Shown here piece by piece: positions 30,044 through 38,245 of a DNA stretch of 64,000 nucleotides. The notes beneath the pieces were generated by a model. The model saw only the letters and a program-made list of their open reading frames with translations, searched no databases and was not told the DNA's origin. Both the position numbers and the translations under genes were made by a program. The stretch is from Gluconacetobacter azotocaptans. GTDB taxonomy: Bacteria > Pseudomonadota > Alphaproteobacteria > Acetobacterales > Acetobacteraceae. How positions within the stretch are numbered: the first letter of the stretch is position 1; each line of letters starts with the position of its first letter. The stretch lies in the NCBI RefSeq assembly GCF_014174355.1, contig NZ_JABEQF010000002.1, forward strand, positions 343,018 through 407,017, in the 5' to 3' direction.

Positions 30044-30997
30044 TTACGCCACCGTATCGTGGGGCGAGGGGGCATCGCAGGGCGGGAACGATCCTGCAAT
30101 GTGGGACAGCCAGGTCCGGAACCGCACCAGGGCCGGCCGGTCCCATCGGTTTTCCGGGATGAACAGCGTGTAGGCCCCGATGGCGGCCCCCGGAAACGGC
30201 CCGTCGGCCGTTCCCAGCCGCACCAGGTTGCCCGATTTCAGATCGTCTTCCAGCAGGAACTGGTTGGCCAGCGCCACGCCGTGCCCCTCGCGCGCGGCGG
30301 CCAGCATCACATGGGCATGCCACAGCCGGGCCGCCGGGGTGACGGTGGGCACCGCCACCCCCTGCGCCGCGAACCAGGCCAGCCATTCGTCGCTGTTTTC
30401 CTCGGCCAGCAGGGGAAGTGACGTCAGATCCTCGATCTGCTGGAGCCCACCCGCGGCCTGTCTGACGAAATCGGGACTGGCTACCGGAAAGACCAGCGGC
30501 CGGGCCAGTTCCGCCTGGCGGATCCCCGGCGGGGGCGGCGTCGTCGTGCCGTCCAGCCGATAGCGGATATCGGCGTCCACCCCGTCGGACCAGAACGACG
30601 CGCGCTCGTCGCTGGGGCGCAGGATCAGGTCGATCTCGGGATATTCGTCGCGGAAGGCGCCCAGGCGGCGCACCAGCCAGTGAAAGGCGAATCCCGGCAC
30701 GCACCAGACGCTGAGCTGCGGCAGGTCGCCGGTGCGCAGGGCCTCGGTCGCGTTGGCGATCTCGTCCAGCGCGGCGGCGATCCGGTCGTGATAGATCTTG
30801 CCGGCGTCGGTCAGTCCGCCGGCCGCCCGGTCCAGAAGGGGCACGCCCGTCCATTGTTCCAGGGCGCGCAGATGACGGCTGACGACGGCATGATCGATGC
30901 GCAGCCATTCCGCCGCCCGGCGAATGCCGCGGGTGCGGCCGAACGCGTCGAATGCGCGAAGCGGTCCGAAAGGGGGAAAAACGCGCTTGTCAGCCAT
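30044..30997 (-). CDS. LysR-family transcriptional regulator (GcvA-like)
   Basis: DNA-binding regulator of 317 residues: an N-terminal winged helix-turn-helix (GPLRAFDAFGRTRGIRRAAEWLRIDHAVVSRHLRALE, about residues 10-45) and a C-terminal effector-binding part (about 95-300). The N-terminal wording FGPLRAFDAF is that of the GcvA-type group. It is divergent from the TonB receptor and amine dehydrogenase genes (249 bp gap), the usual arrangement for a LysR regulator and its target, so control of that cluster is the simplest guess. The minus-strand TonB receptor downstream of it is another possible target. Confidence 0.88.
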   Translation of the reverse strand: MADKRVFPPFGPLRAFDAFGRTRGIRRAAEWLRIDHAVVSRHLRALEQWTGVPLLDRAAGGLTDAGKIYHDRIAAALDEIANATEALRTGDLPQLSVWCVPGFAFHWLVRRLGAFRDEYPEIDLILRPSDERASFWSDGVDADIRYRLDGTTTPPPPGIRQAELARPLVFPVASPDFVRQAAGGLQQIEDLTSLPLLAEENSDEWLAWFAAQGVAVPTVTPAARLWHAHVMLAAAREGHGVALANQFLLEDDLKSGNLVRLGTADGPFPGAAIGAYTLFIPENRWDRPALVRFRTWLSHIAGSFPPCDAPSPHDTVA

Positions 30998-31081
30998 GGG
31001 AATCCGGGGACCGTGAGGGGAATGCGAGACGAATGGTGCTTTTTTGGCACCGGTGCTGCAACGAAGGCAACTTCTACATAT

Positions 31082-31099
31082 TGTTACGATGGATTAACA
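31082..31099. promoter_or_regulatory. Candidate LysR operator, TGTTA-N8-TAACA
   Basis: A perfect five-base inverted repeat TGTTA/TAACA with an eight-base spacer sits in an AT-rich island of the divergent gap between the LysR gene and the receptor gene. It contains the T-N11-A pattern expected for LysR sites. Only one dyad of this quality is seen, so this is suggestive. Confidence 0.35.
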
Positions 31100-31246
31100 G
31101 CGTGTGACACAAGCGCATCTATTCAAGGCAAACCGGACGGTCCGGACACAAAACGTCTTGTCAAATGGAACCCGCCGGTTTCGACAGTCAGATCGAGCGG
31201 GCAGAATGGGATGCGCGCGGTACGCGACGTCGGGGAAAGGCATTAC

Positions 31247-33856
31247 ATGCGATCAGGACGGGTTATTGCACGAAACAGGCGGCTTCTGCGTGCGCGGCTT
31301 CTGGGCTCGGCCGTGCTGGGTGGCGTGATCGGCGGCGTGATCGGCGGCGAGCCGGCTTTCGCGCAGACGGCGCCGGAGCCGGTTTCGCCGTCGTCGCATG
31401 CGTCCGCCAAGCATCGGCCTGCCGCACCCCGTGCCACCCCGCAGGGGGCCGCGAAGACGGCCGGCGCCCCCCGCGCGCCCGTGCGGCGTGCCGGCCTTAC
31501 CCCCACGTCGGACGAGGCGGTCAACGTGGTCGCCAGCCACCATGTCTCGCACGGCGGCGAGGTCAGCGTGACCCGTGCGATGCTGGAATCTCAGGTTGCG
31601 GGAACCAACATTCTGAAATCGGTCGGACAGTTGCCCGGCGTAAGTTTCAGCTCCAGCGATCCGCTGGGCCTCGACACCTGGGGGACCAGCGTGTACGTGC
31701 GCGGCTTCTTCCAGGACTCGATCGGGATGACGCTCGACGGCATCCCGCTCAATGACCAGACCTATTCCAGCGTCAACGGCATCAACGTCGCCAATGCCTG
31801 GATTTCCGACGACATCCAGAGCGTCGAGACATCGCAGGGCGCCGGCGGTGTCGACCTTCCGGGCAATTCCAGCCTCGGCGGCACGATGCGGTTCCACACC
31901 TCCGATCCGAAGGACAAGGCCGGCGCCAAGGTTTCGCAGGTCTTCGCCAGCTACGGCACGATGCGTACCTACGTCCGCGCCGACAGCGGCGCGCTGAACC
32001 GTACCGGCACGAAATTCTATGCTGCGTATTCGCGCGCCGACGAACGGAAATACGACGCCCCGACCCCCGGCTTCATGCAGAGCGTGAACGGCAAGCTCGT
32101 TCAGCCGATCGGCAATGACAGCCGGATCACCTCCATCTTCAACTGGAACGATGCCGAGGTCTGGGGCTATGCGGACAAATCCCTCAGCATCCTGAAAAAC
32201 GCCGGATGGCGGACGGAATCCTGGGCGCCGAACTATCTGGGGGCCTACAATGCCTCGGAATATGCATGGGTGAACGATAACGGCCTGGCCTATACCGGTC
32301 CGGGCTCGTACGACGTCGGCAGCGGGACCCCACTGGTCCTGCCGCAGGGCACCAGCCCGACCATTCCGGCCTCGTGGCAGAACACCAACGAAGGCGCGGG
32401 AACCGCCTATTATGACGCGGGACAGGCAACGCAGGATTATCTGGGCGGCATCAACGCCGACCTGGCCCTGACCGATCGTCTGCGCTGGAACACGGTGTTC
32501 TATGCCGCCGCGAATGATTCGCACGCGACGTACGGCGACCCCTGGACGCAGTCGATCGGCACCGGCGCGCCGCTTTCCGAGGAAGTGTGGCAGTCGTCCT
32601 ACCAGCGCTTCGGCTTCACCAGCGCGTTCATGTGGCATATCGGGCGCCACAACATCAATGTCGGCGGCTGGTACGAGAACAACTCGCAGCGGGCCGACCT
32701 GTTCTGGTACAACGAGCCGATTTACGGCCAGGGCAGCCCGCTCAAGACCGTCGGCCCATACACTACCTATGGCCCCGCTTTCCAGCAGGGGTACGGCTTC
32801 ACCTGGAACACCAACGCCTTCCAGTTCCATGTCATGGACACCTGGCGTCCGGTGGACAGCCTGGCCGTGACCTACGGCTTCCGGTCCATGCTGCAAACGA
32901 GTTCGGGCGGCGCCTATTACGGGAATGTCGATGCCGGCTACGGCAGCGACACGGGCTACGGCGCGGTCTCGGGTCTGCCGAACGGCTCGATGACCTCGGC
33001 GGCCGCATTTCTGCCGGCGGTCAATCTCGACTGGCATTTCCTGCGCGGGCATGAACTGTATTTCGATTTCGCCGAGAACATGCGCCCCTTCATGGTGGCG
33101 CCCTCGGGTGGTTCGGTCTCGCCCTGGGCGGTGTCGTCGCAGGATGCGTTCCGCTCGCTTCAGCACAGCCTGCCCAACGAGCGCGATTTTTCCTACGTGG
33201 TTGGCTACCGGTACACGTCGCGCAAGCTTCAGGCTTCGATCGATGCCTATCACTCGGACGTTTACAACCGTCTGATCTCGGCTTCGGTCGGCAGTTTGAA
33301 CAACCCGCTCACCTCGGTCGTCAATTCGAAGCACGCGACGATGTACGGGATGGATGCATCCCTCACCCTGGCGCCCTTCAACGGGCTGGCGCGCGGCCTG
33401 GCCTGGACCAACTCGATCAGCTACAACCATTTCACTTATGCGGACGACGTCAACATCTGCCCGCTTTCGGGGGATTGCGACATCAAGGGCAAGAAGATGC
33501 TCGCCTATCCGCAGGTCATGTACAAGACCAGTCTTTCATACGAATATAAGGGCGCGTCTGCCCATTTCGATGTGAATTACTATGGGAAGCGCTATTTCTC
33601 GTATATGAACGATACCAGCATCAGCCCGTACTGGATGGCCAACCTCGGCGCCAAATATCGTTTCGGCAATCTCAGCGTGCTGAAGAACGTGACCGCCAGC
33701 TTCGAGGTCTACAACCTGTTCAACCAGAAATACGTCGCGATGATGGGCGAGAACGGCTTCCCGATCGGTGGGCAGTCGGGCGACGGCGGTGACTACCAGT
33801 CGCTGGAGCGCGGCGCGGTGCGCGAGTTTTTCGGCACGATCAGCGCCGAATACTGA
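31247..33856 (+). CDS. TonB-dependent outer-membrane receptor of the amine dehydrogenase cluster
   Basis: An 869-residue receptor. GGGGAAAGG six bases before the ATG at 31247 decides this start over a long open frame that would overlap the LysR gene. A twin-Arg-containing signal sequence ends near GGEPAFAQT, followed by a Pro/Ala-rich linker, then the plug (LKSVGQLPGVSFSSSDPLGLD, SVYVRGFFQDSIGMTLDGIPL, GAGGVDLPGNSSLGG) and a barrel ending in EFFGTISAEY with a terminal aromatic. It is a different subfamily from the other receptor in this window. Its place 122 bp upstream of the dehydrogenase large subunit suggests a joint role, perhaps bringing an amine-bearing compound or a metal into the periplasm. 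Confidence 0.88.
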   Translation: MRSGRVIARNRRLLRARLLGSAVLGGVIGGVIGGEPAFAQTAPEPVSPSSHASAKHRPAAPRATPQGAAKTAGAPRAPVRRAGLTPTSDEAVNVVASHHVSHGGEVSVTRAMLESQVAGTNILKSVGQLPGVSFSSSDPLGLDTWGTSVYVRGFFQDSIGMTLDGIPLNDQTYSSVNGINVANAWISDDIQSVETSQGAGGVDLPGNSSLGGTMRFHTSDPKDKAGAKVSQVFASYGTMRTYVRADSGALNRTGTKFYAAYSRADERKYDAPTPGFMQSVNGKLVQPIGNDSRITSIFNWNDAEVWGYADKSLSILKNAGWRTESWAPNYLGAYNASEYAWVNDNGLAYTGPGSYDVGSGTPLVLPQGTSPTIPASWQNTNEGAGTAYYDAGQATQDYLGGINADLALTDRLRWNTVFYAAANDSHATYGDPWTQSIGTGAPLSEEVWQSSYQRFGFTSAFMWHIGRHNINVGGWYENNSQRADLFWYNEPIYGQGSPLKTVGPYTTYGPAFQQGYGFTWNTNAFQFHVMDTWRPVDSLAVTYGFRSMLQTSSGGAYYGNVDAGYGSDTGYGAVSGLPNGSMTSAAAFLPAVNLDWHFLRGHELYFDFAENMRPFMVAPSGGSVSPWAVSSQDAFRSLQHSLPNERDFSYVVGYRYTSRKLQASIDAYHSDVYNRLISASVGSLNNPLTSVVNSKHATMYGMDASLTLAPFNGLARGLAWTNSISYNHFTYADDVNICPLSGDCDIKGKKMLAYPQVMYKTSLSYEYKGASAHFDVNYYGKRYFSYMNDTSISPYWMANLGAKYRFGNLSVLKNVTASFEVYNLFNQKYVAMMGENGFPIGGQSGDGGDYQSLERGAVREFFGTISAEY

Positions 33857-33932
33857 GGCGCGAAGCCCCCTGTCTTGCCCTGGTCGCGTGATCGGGGCAC
33901 AGGGAGGGGGCACATTCGCGCGCGAGGGGGCG

Positions 33933-33946
33933 TGCCCGATCGGGCA
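33933..33946. promoter_or_regulatory. Perfect 14-bp palindrome before the dehydrogenase large subunit
   Basis: TGCCCGATCGGGCA is fully self-complementary and extends with G-U and G-C pairs to about nine pairs as an RNA hairpin with a GATC loop. It is followed by GTTTAAAAAAGGG, not a T-run, so a terminator is unlikely in the plus sense. An operator or leader hairpin is possible. Confidence 0.35.
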
Positions 33947-33978
33947 TGTCGCGTTTAAAAAAGGGCAGGAAGGCCGTG

Positions 33979-35136
33979 ATGGTGGGTTGGAGCATGAAAA
34001 CCACGTGGCGCGCGGCATTTTCCGCCATGCTGATGGTGTCGGCCGCCGCCCATGCGGACACCCCCGTGCTGCAGGCGGAGCAGAGCGACGTGGCCACCTT
34101 GCCGCCCGTTGCCCCCCACTGGTTCCTGCCGGCGACGGCACACGATGCCTATACTATTTACGATGGGGACGCGGGGCACATCCTCGGCACCGTCCCAGCC
34201 AGCGGCCTGGGCAACATCGTCCTGTCGCCCGATCGCAAGGTTTTCTATGTCGCCGATACGATCTGGTCCCGTGGCGACCACGGCACCCGGCAGGATCTGC
34301 TGCAGGAATACGATGCGCGGACGCTGAAGCTGCTGCGCGAGATCGAATTGCCGCCCCGCGCGCTGGCGGTTTACAAGAAGCAGGATTTCGACGTCAGCCC
34401 CGACGGGCGCTGGGGCTATGTCTTCGACATGAGCCCGGCGACGGCGGTGACGGTCGTCGACCTGGCCCATGCGTCGGTGGCCCGTACGGTCGATATTCCC
34501 GGCTGCGCGCTGGTCTTTCCGTGGAAGACCGGTGGGTTCTCCAGCCTGTGCGGTGACGGTTCGCTGACCAATGTGGGCTACGCCGGCGGCGCGGAGGTGA
34601 AGGTCACGCACACCAAACCGTTCTTCGACGCCAACAACGACCCCATCTTCGAGCAGGGACTGGTTGATCGCGCCACCGGCCGGGCGCTGTTCGTGTCCTA
34701 TTCGGGCAAGGTCTATGCGACGACCCTCGGGCAGGACCCGGTGATCGGCGCGCCGTGGTCCATCCAGCAGGCGGCGGGGCAGCCGGTCGCCGGGACGGGC
34801 GTGCAGGACCTGGCCTGGCGGCCCGGCGGCGCGCAGCCCTTCGCCTGGAACCGGGCCAGCGGCCATCTGTTCGTGCTGATGCATATGGGCACCTACTGGA
34901 CGCACAAGACCGCCGGCACCGAGGTCTGGGAACTCGACCCGGTCGCCCACGCGCTGGTGCGGCGCATCGACCTGCCCGAACCCGCGCGCGGGATCGCGGT
35001 CAGCCCCGACGCGGCGCCGTTGCTCTATTCCACCGCCGAGAACGGCAAGATCGCGACGATCGACGTGCGCACCGGCACCGTCCGCAGGACCATCGAGGCC
35101 CAGGCCGGGCCGGTGTTCCTGGTTCCGGACATGTGA
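33979..35136 (+). CDS. TTQ amine dehydrogenase large (beta-propeller) subunit
   Basis: Seven-bladed beta-propeller subunit that binds the tryptophylquinone light chain in the periplasm and shapes the substrate channel (MauB/AauB family). The predicted 385-residue protein has an N-terminal signal (MKTTWRAAFSAMLMVSAAAHA) and repeated blade wording such as GNIVLSPDRKVFYVADTIWSRG, DVSPDGRWGYVFDMSPATAVTVVDL, and MGTYWTHKTAGTEVWELD; the last is very characteristic of the family. AGGAAGG five bases before ATG 33979 favours this start; ATG 33994 is an alternative that keeps the whole signal. The light-chain gene follows after one small gene. Confidence 0.88.
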   Translation: MVGWSMKTTWRAAFSAMLMVSAAAHADTPVLQAEQSDVATLPPVAPHWFLPATAHDAYTIYDGDAGHILGTVPASGLGNIVLSPDRKVFYVADTIWSRGDHGTRQDLLQEYDARTLKLLREIELPPRALAVYKKQDFDVSPDGRWGYVFDMSPATAVTVVDLAHASVARTVDIPGCALVFPWKTGGFSSLCGDGSLTNVGYAGGAEVKVTHTKPFFDANNDPIFEQGLVDRATGRALFVSYSGKVYATTLGQDPVIGAPWSIQQAAGQPVAGTGVQDLAWRPGGAQPFAWNRASGHLFVLMHMGTYWTHKTAGTEVWELDPVAHALVRRIDLPEPARGIAVSPDAAPLLYSTAENGKIATIDVRTGTVRRTIEAQAGPVFLVPDM

Positions 35137-35185
35137 CGCGGGACATGACGATGGTTTTCTCCGCCTGTCCGCAGGTCCGCGCCGC

Positions 35186-35782
35186 ATGACCGTGCTGCTG
35201 CTGTCCCAGTCCATCAGCTGGATGCTGGTCGTGGCGATCGCGCTGGTCGTCGCAATGCTGTTTCGCAGCGTTCGGCGCCTGTACACCCGCGTGGCGCCGG
35301 TCGGCGCGCTGATGACGTCGGCCGGGCCGCAGCCCGGTGTCCGCCTGCCGGGCCGAACCGCCCTGGCGATGAACGGGCAACAGGTTTCTTTGGGCGGCGA
35401 ACGACCGGACGGGCGTCCGCATCTGTTGCTGTTTGTCTCGGGGGGGTGCCCGATTTCGCGCAAGATCCTGCCCATCGCGCAGGATTTCACGCAGCGCGAA
35501 TCCATCGACCTGCTGTGCCTGGGCGACGATACCGACGCGATGCAGTGGGACCTGATCCGTCGGTTCGGCCTCGATCCGGCATGCTTCGTGAACGATGCGC
35601 AGATCGGCCAGTGGCTGGAAATCGACAAGCTGCCCTTCGCGATGCTGCTGGATGGCGCGGGCACGATCGTAGCCAAGGGTCTGGTCAACAATCGCGAACA
35701 TCTGGAAAGCCTTGTCGTGGCGGGGGAAACCGGCCACGTCTCCGTGCAGTCCTATCTGGACGCACGTCCCCGCGTGGCATGA
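35186..35782 (+). CDS. MauD-like thioredoxin-fold protein lacking the second redox cysteine
   Basis: Membrane-anchored thioredoxin-fold protein (198 residues; anchor about residues 8-26) of the MauD group, needed in known clusters for light-chain disulfide formation. The active-site loop reads SGGCPISRK: Cys88 is present but the position equal to the second cysteine is Ser91, whereas the paralogue later in this cluster has CPVC. The rest (LPFAMLLDGAGTIVAKGLVNNREHLESLV) follows the family closely. With one cysteine it cannot form the normal internal disulfide; it may act as an isomerase-like or holding partner. It sits between large and light chain genes. Confidence 0.85.
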   Translation: MTVLLLSQSISWMLVVAIALVVAMLFRSVRRLYTRVAPVGALMTSAGPQPGVRLPGRTALAMNGQQVSLGGERPDGRPHLLLFVSGGCPISRKILPIAQDFTQRESIDLLCLGDDTDAMQWDLIRRFGLDPACFVNDAQIGQWLEIDKLPFAMLLDGAGTIVAKGLVNNREHLESLVVAGETGHVSVQSYLDARPRVA

Positions 35783-35817
35783 CGATGCCACGCCGCCGCT
35801 CCGGGAGTGTGTAGACG

Positions 35818-36372
35818 ATGTCGGTTTCTTTCCTCGACAGACTGGGCGAGACGGCCACGCGCAAGCTGGCCGCGCGGTCGTCGCGCCGGGGCGTGCTGGG
35901 CCGCATGAGCGCGGCGATGGCCCTGGCGCCGGCCTTTCCCCTGTTGCCGGTGTCGCGCGCCGACGCGGCTTCGGCCCCCGCCCCCGCTGCGACGCTGAGC
36001 GATTTCGAGCGCCGGGCGCAGTCCAAGGACGCGACGAAGTGCAATTACTGGCGCCATTGCGCCATTGACGGCGTGCTGTGCGGCTGCTGCGGCGGCGGGG
36101 TGCATACCTGCCCGCCGGGCACCGAGCCGTCGCCGGTCTCGTGGATCGGGACATGCCGCAATCCGGCCGACGGCCGGTCCTACGTCATCGCCTATCGCGA
36201 TTGCTGCGGCCGCGACATCTGCGCGACGTCGAAGGACTGCCACTGCAATACCGCCGATCGCGAAATGCCGATCTATCGGCCGCAGGCCAGCAACGACATC
36301 ATCTGGTGTTTCGGAACGGCATCGACGGCCTATCATTGCTCGACCGCCGCGATCGTCGGCCAGGCGAGCTGA
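35818..36372 (+). CDS. TTQ amine dehydrogenase light chain
   Basis: Catalytic subunit carrying tryptophan tryptophylquinone, which oxidises primary amines to aldehyde and ammonia in the periplasm. The 184-residue precursor has a long twin-arginine leader (SSRRGVLGRMSAAMALAPAFP), as expected for a protein that is folded and cross-linked specially. The mature part has 14 cysteines (CNYWRHC, LCGCCGG, HTCPPG, DCCG, WCFG) and the two cofactor tryptophans, Trp109 in SWIGTC and Trp163 in DIIWCFG, with the catalytic-base aspartate Asp128 in YRDCCG. From memory, 14 cysteines match the aromatic amine dehydrogenase type while the NDIIWCFG end looks like methylamine dehydrogenase, so the substrate is open. 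Confidence 0.93.
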   Translation: MSVSFLDRLGETATRKLAARSSRRGVLGRMSAAMALAPAFPLLPVSRADAASAPAPAATLSDFERRAQSKDATKCNYWRHCAIDGVLCGCCGGGVHTCPPGTEPSPVSWIGTCRNPADGRSYVIAYRDCCGRDICATSKDCHCNTADREMPIYRPQASNDIIWCFGTASTAYHCSTAAIVGQAS

Positions 36373-36403
36373 CGCCCGGCCCACGGTCGCGCCCGTGACG
36401 ACG

Positions 36404-36931
36404 ATGGTGCGTTTTCCGCTTCTGCCGGTCCTGGGCGTGCTGTGCGCGCTCGGCCTGTCGGTGCTGCCCCGGTCGGCCCCGGCCAGCGGGGCGATGCCGG
36501 TGGTCCCGGTGGTGCAGGGGCACTACCTGGTGGGATGCGGCGGATGCCATGGGGTGCAGGGGCGTTCGGGCCGCCGCGTGGTGCCGGACCTGGCGGGGCA
36601 GGTCGGCTATTTTCTCTGCACGCCCCAGGGGCGGGATTATCTGGTCCGGCTGCCGAACGTGGCCTTCGCCAACCTGTCGTCGCAGGACCTTGCCGACATG
36701 GTGAATTTCGTGGTCTTCACCTTCGGGCGCGACAGCGTGCCGGCGGGGGCCAGGCCCTATACGGCGGTGGAAATCGCGCGTTTGCGGGCCGATCCGCTCC
36801 GGATCGCCGATCTGCATGGCTATCGCGATCGCGTGGTGCGGGGGGTGATCGGGGCCTGTCCACAGGCACGTGAGTTACATGATTATGATACGGCCCAGGC
36901 CGGGCGCGAGGCGGGCCACGATGCGCCCTGA
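36404..36931 (+). CDS. Periplasmic monohaem cytochrome c, probable amine dehydrogenase acceptor
   Basis: A 175-residue secreted cytochrome with signal sequence (about residues 1-26) and one haem site, CGGCH at Cys45, with LVGCGGCHGVQGRSG wording. A possible Met ligand lies in LADMVNFVVFTFG. It starts 31 bp after the light chain, so it probably takes the electrons of the amine dehydrogenase and hands them toward the oxidase. A GTG nine bases upstream in frame is another possible start. It is not the dihaem MauG used for cofactor maturation. Confidence 0.85.
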   Translation: MVRFPLLPVLGVLCALGLSVLPRSAPASGAMPVVPVVQGHYLVGCGGCHGVQGRSGRRVVPDLAGQVGYFLCTPQGRDYLVRLPNVAFANLSSQDLADMVNFVVFTFGRDSVPAGARPYTAVEIARLRADPLRIADLHGYRDRVVRGVIGACPQARELHDYDTAQAGREAGHDAP

Positions 36932-37065
36932 TGCATGCGGACAAAGAGTCCTTCATAAACGCGGATTGGTATGACACAGCATCGCCGGATGAACCGAAGA
37001 AAAGCTGAAATGACGGATCGCCTGCCGGCGCGTTCGCGCCCGGATCGGGGTGCGGGGTCGCCTGA

Positions 37066-37608
37066 ATGACCGGCGTGGGGATGCTGCCGTCGATGGCGGC
37101 CGCGCTGGCGTGCGGCGCGGTGGGGGGGCTGTACCTGGCCGCCGGCGTGGCGAAGCTGCGCGATCCGGACGATTTCCTGGGGACGGTGGCGGCCTACCGC
37201 CTGTTGCCCGGCGGCCTGCTGGCCCCGGCGGCCTGGGGACTGGCCGGCCTGGAAACGGTGCTGGGGGCGATGATGCTGACCGGTGTCGCCGTCCGCTGGG
37301 CGGGGCTGGCGGCGGCGTTGCTGTTCGGGGTGTTCGCCGCCGCCATGGCCATCAACGTGCTGCGCGGGCGGGTGAACCTGTCGTGCGGCTGTCTGCCGGG
37401 CCTGGCCGGCGCCCGGCTGTCGTGGCTGTCGGTGGCGCGGACCCTGGTGCTGGTGCCGCTGGCCCTGGTGCCGGTCACAATCGGTCTGCCCGGATCGTGG
37501 CTTCTGCGCGGCCAGTCGCTGGTCGCCGGTGCCTGCCTGCTGGCCCTGGCCCTGAGCCTGTCGCATCTGCTGTCGTCCGACGGCGCCGGAGAGGAACGTT
37601 CCGCATGA
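37066..37608 (+). CDS. mauE: MauE-like membrane protein
   Basis: Integral membrane protein (180 residues, four or five helices) of the MauE/DoxX-like group required for making or exporting an active light chain, likely supplying redox power to MauD. The family features YLAAGVAKLRDPDDFLGTVAAYRLLP and the cysteine pair CGC in VNLSCGC are visible. The 134-bp gap before it is AT-richer than its surroundings but shows no clear promoter. The stop overlaps the ATG of the MauD gene. Confidence 0.88.
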   Translation: MTGVGMLPSMAAALACGAVGGLYLAAGVAKLRDPDDFLGTVAAYRLLPGGLLAPAAWGLAGLETVLGAMMLTGVAVRWAGLAAALLFGVFAAAMAINVLRGRVNLSCGCLPGLAGARLSWLSVARTLVLVPLALVPVTIGLPGSWLLRGQSLVAGACLLALALSLSHLLSSDGAGEERSA

Positions 37609-38168
37609 TGAGTTTTCTGGTGGCGTCGCAAATCCTGCTGTTCGGCGCAGTCGTGGTCCTGGTCATGGTGGTGTTCGCGCTGGCGCGCCAGATTGGCGTG
37701 CTGCACGAGCGGATCGCCCCGATCGGCATGCAGACGGCCCAGACCGGGCTGGAACCCGGGCAGGCGATTCCGCGCATCACGATGCGAACGCTGGAGGGCG
37801 AACCGTTTCCGATGGGCGAGCCGCTGGCTCCGGGTGCGGTGCGCATGCTGCTGTTCGTCGCGCCGGACTGCCCGGTCTGCAAGAGGGTCCTGCCCATTGC
37901 GCTGGATGTCGCGCGCGACCGGGGGTTGGAACTGGTTCTGGTCGGCGACGGCGCGCAGCCCGAACTGGTCATGATGCGCGATCGCATGGGCCTGGCCGGG
38001 GTGGCGTTCGTCACCGGGGTCGAACTCGGGCTGGTGTTGCAGGTCAGCCGTCTGCCGACCATGGTGCTGCTGGATGCCAACGGCACCATCCTGGCCAAGG
38101 GCGTGGTCAACACCAGGCGGCATGTCGAGGCCCTGGTTCCCGCCGCGGCGGGGCGGGTCGCGGCGTAG
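37605..38168 (+). CDS. mauD: MauD disulfide protein (intact CPVC)
   Basis: Membrane-anchored thioredoxin-fold protein (187 residues; anchor about residues 5-24) with the redox motif Cys89-Pro-Val-Cys92, needed in known clusters for the many disulfides of the light chain. The motif FVAPDCPVCKRVLPIALDVA is a close family match. Two ATGs are adjacent; the first overlaps the mauE stop. It is the canonical partner of the altered MauD-like copy earlier in the cluster and ends the operon. Confidence 0.92.
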   Translation: MMSFLVASQILLFGAVVVLVMVVFALARQIGVLHERIAPIGMQTAQTGLEPGQAIPRITMRTLEGEPFPMGEPLAPGAVRMLLFVAPDCPVCKRVLPIALDVARDRGLELVLVGDGAQPELVMMRDRMGLAGVAFVTGVELGLVLQVSRLPTMVLLDANGTILAKGVVNTRRHVEALVPAAAGRVAA

Positions 38169-38237
38169 GAAACCAATCTGTCGTTCCATGATCGGGGTCC
38201 AGGGCCTCAGGCCCTGGTGGGTTCGGGCAAAGCCCGA
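38168..38237. repeat. Dispersed ~70-bp palindromic element, copy A (likely two-way terminator)
   Basis: Starts GGAAACCAAT and contains a hairpin CCAGGGCC-TCA-GGCCCTGG and a second TCGGGC-AAA-GCCCGA. It matches another copy at 59401-59469 at about 58 of 70 positions. Both copies sit between convergent gene ends. Confidence 0.75.
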
Positions 38238-38245
38238 CGCCGGCG

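Noticed and set aside
30680..31246. Upstream extension of the amine-cluster TonB receptor
   Set aside because: Would overlap the LysR gene and place 189 residues before a clear signal sequence and ribosome site.
36404..36931. Cytochrome as MauG
   Set aside because: Only one CxxCH and half the expected length; MauG has two haems.
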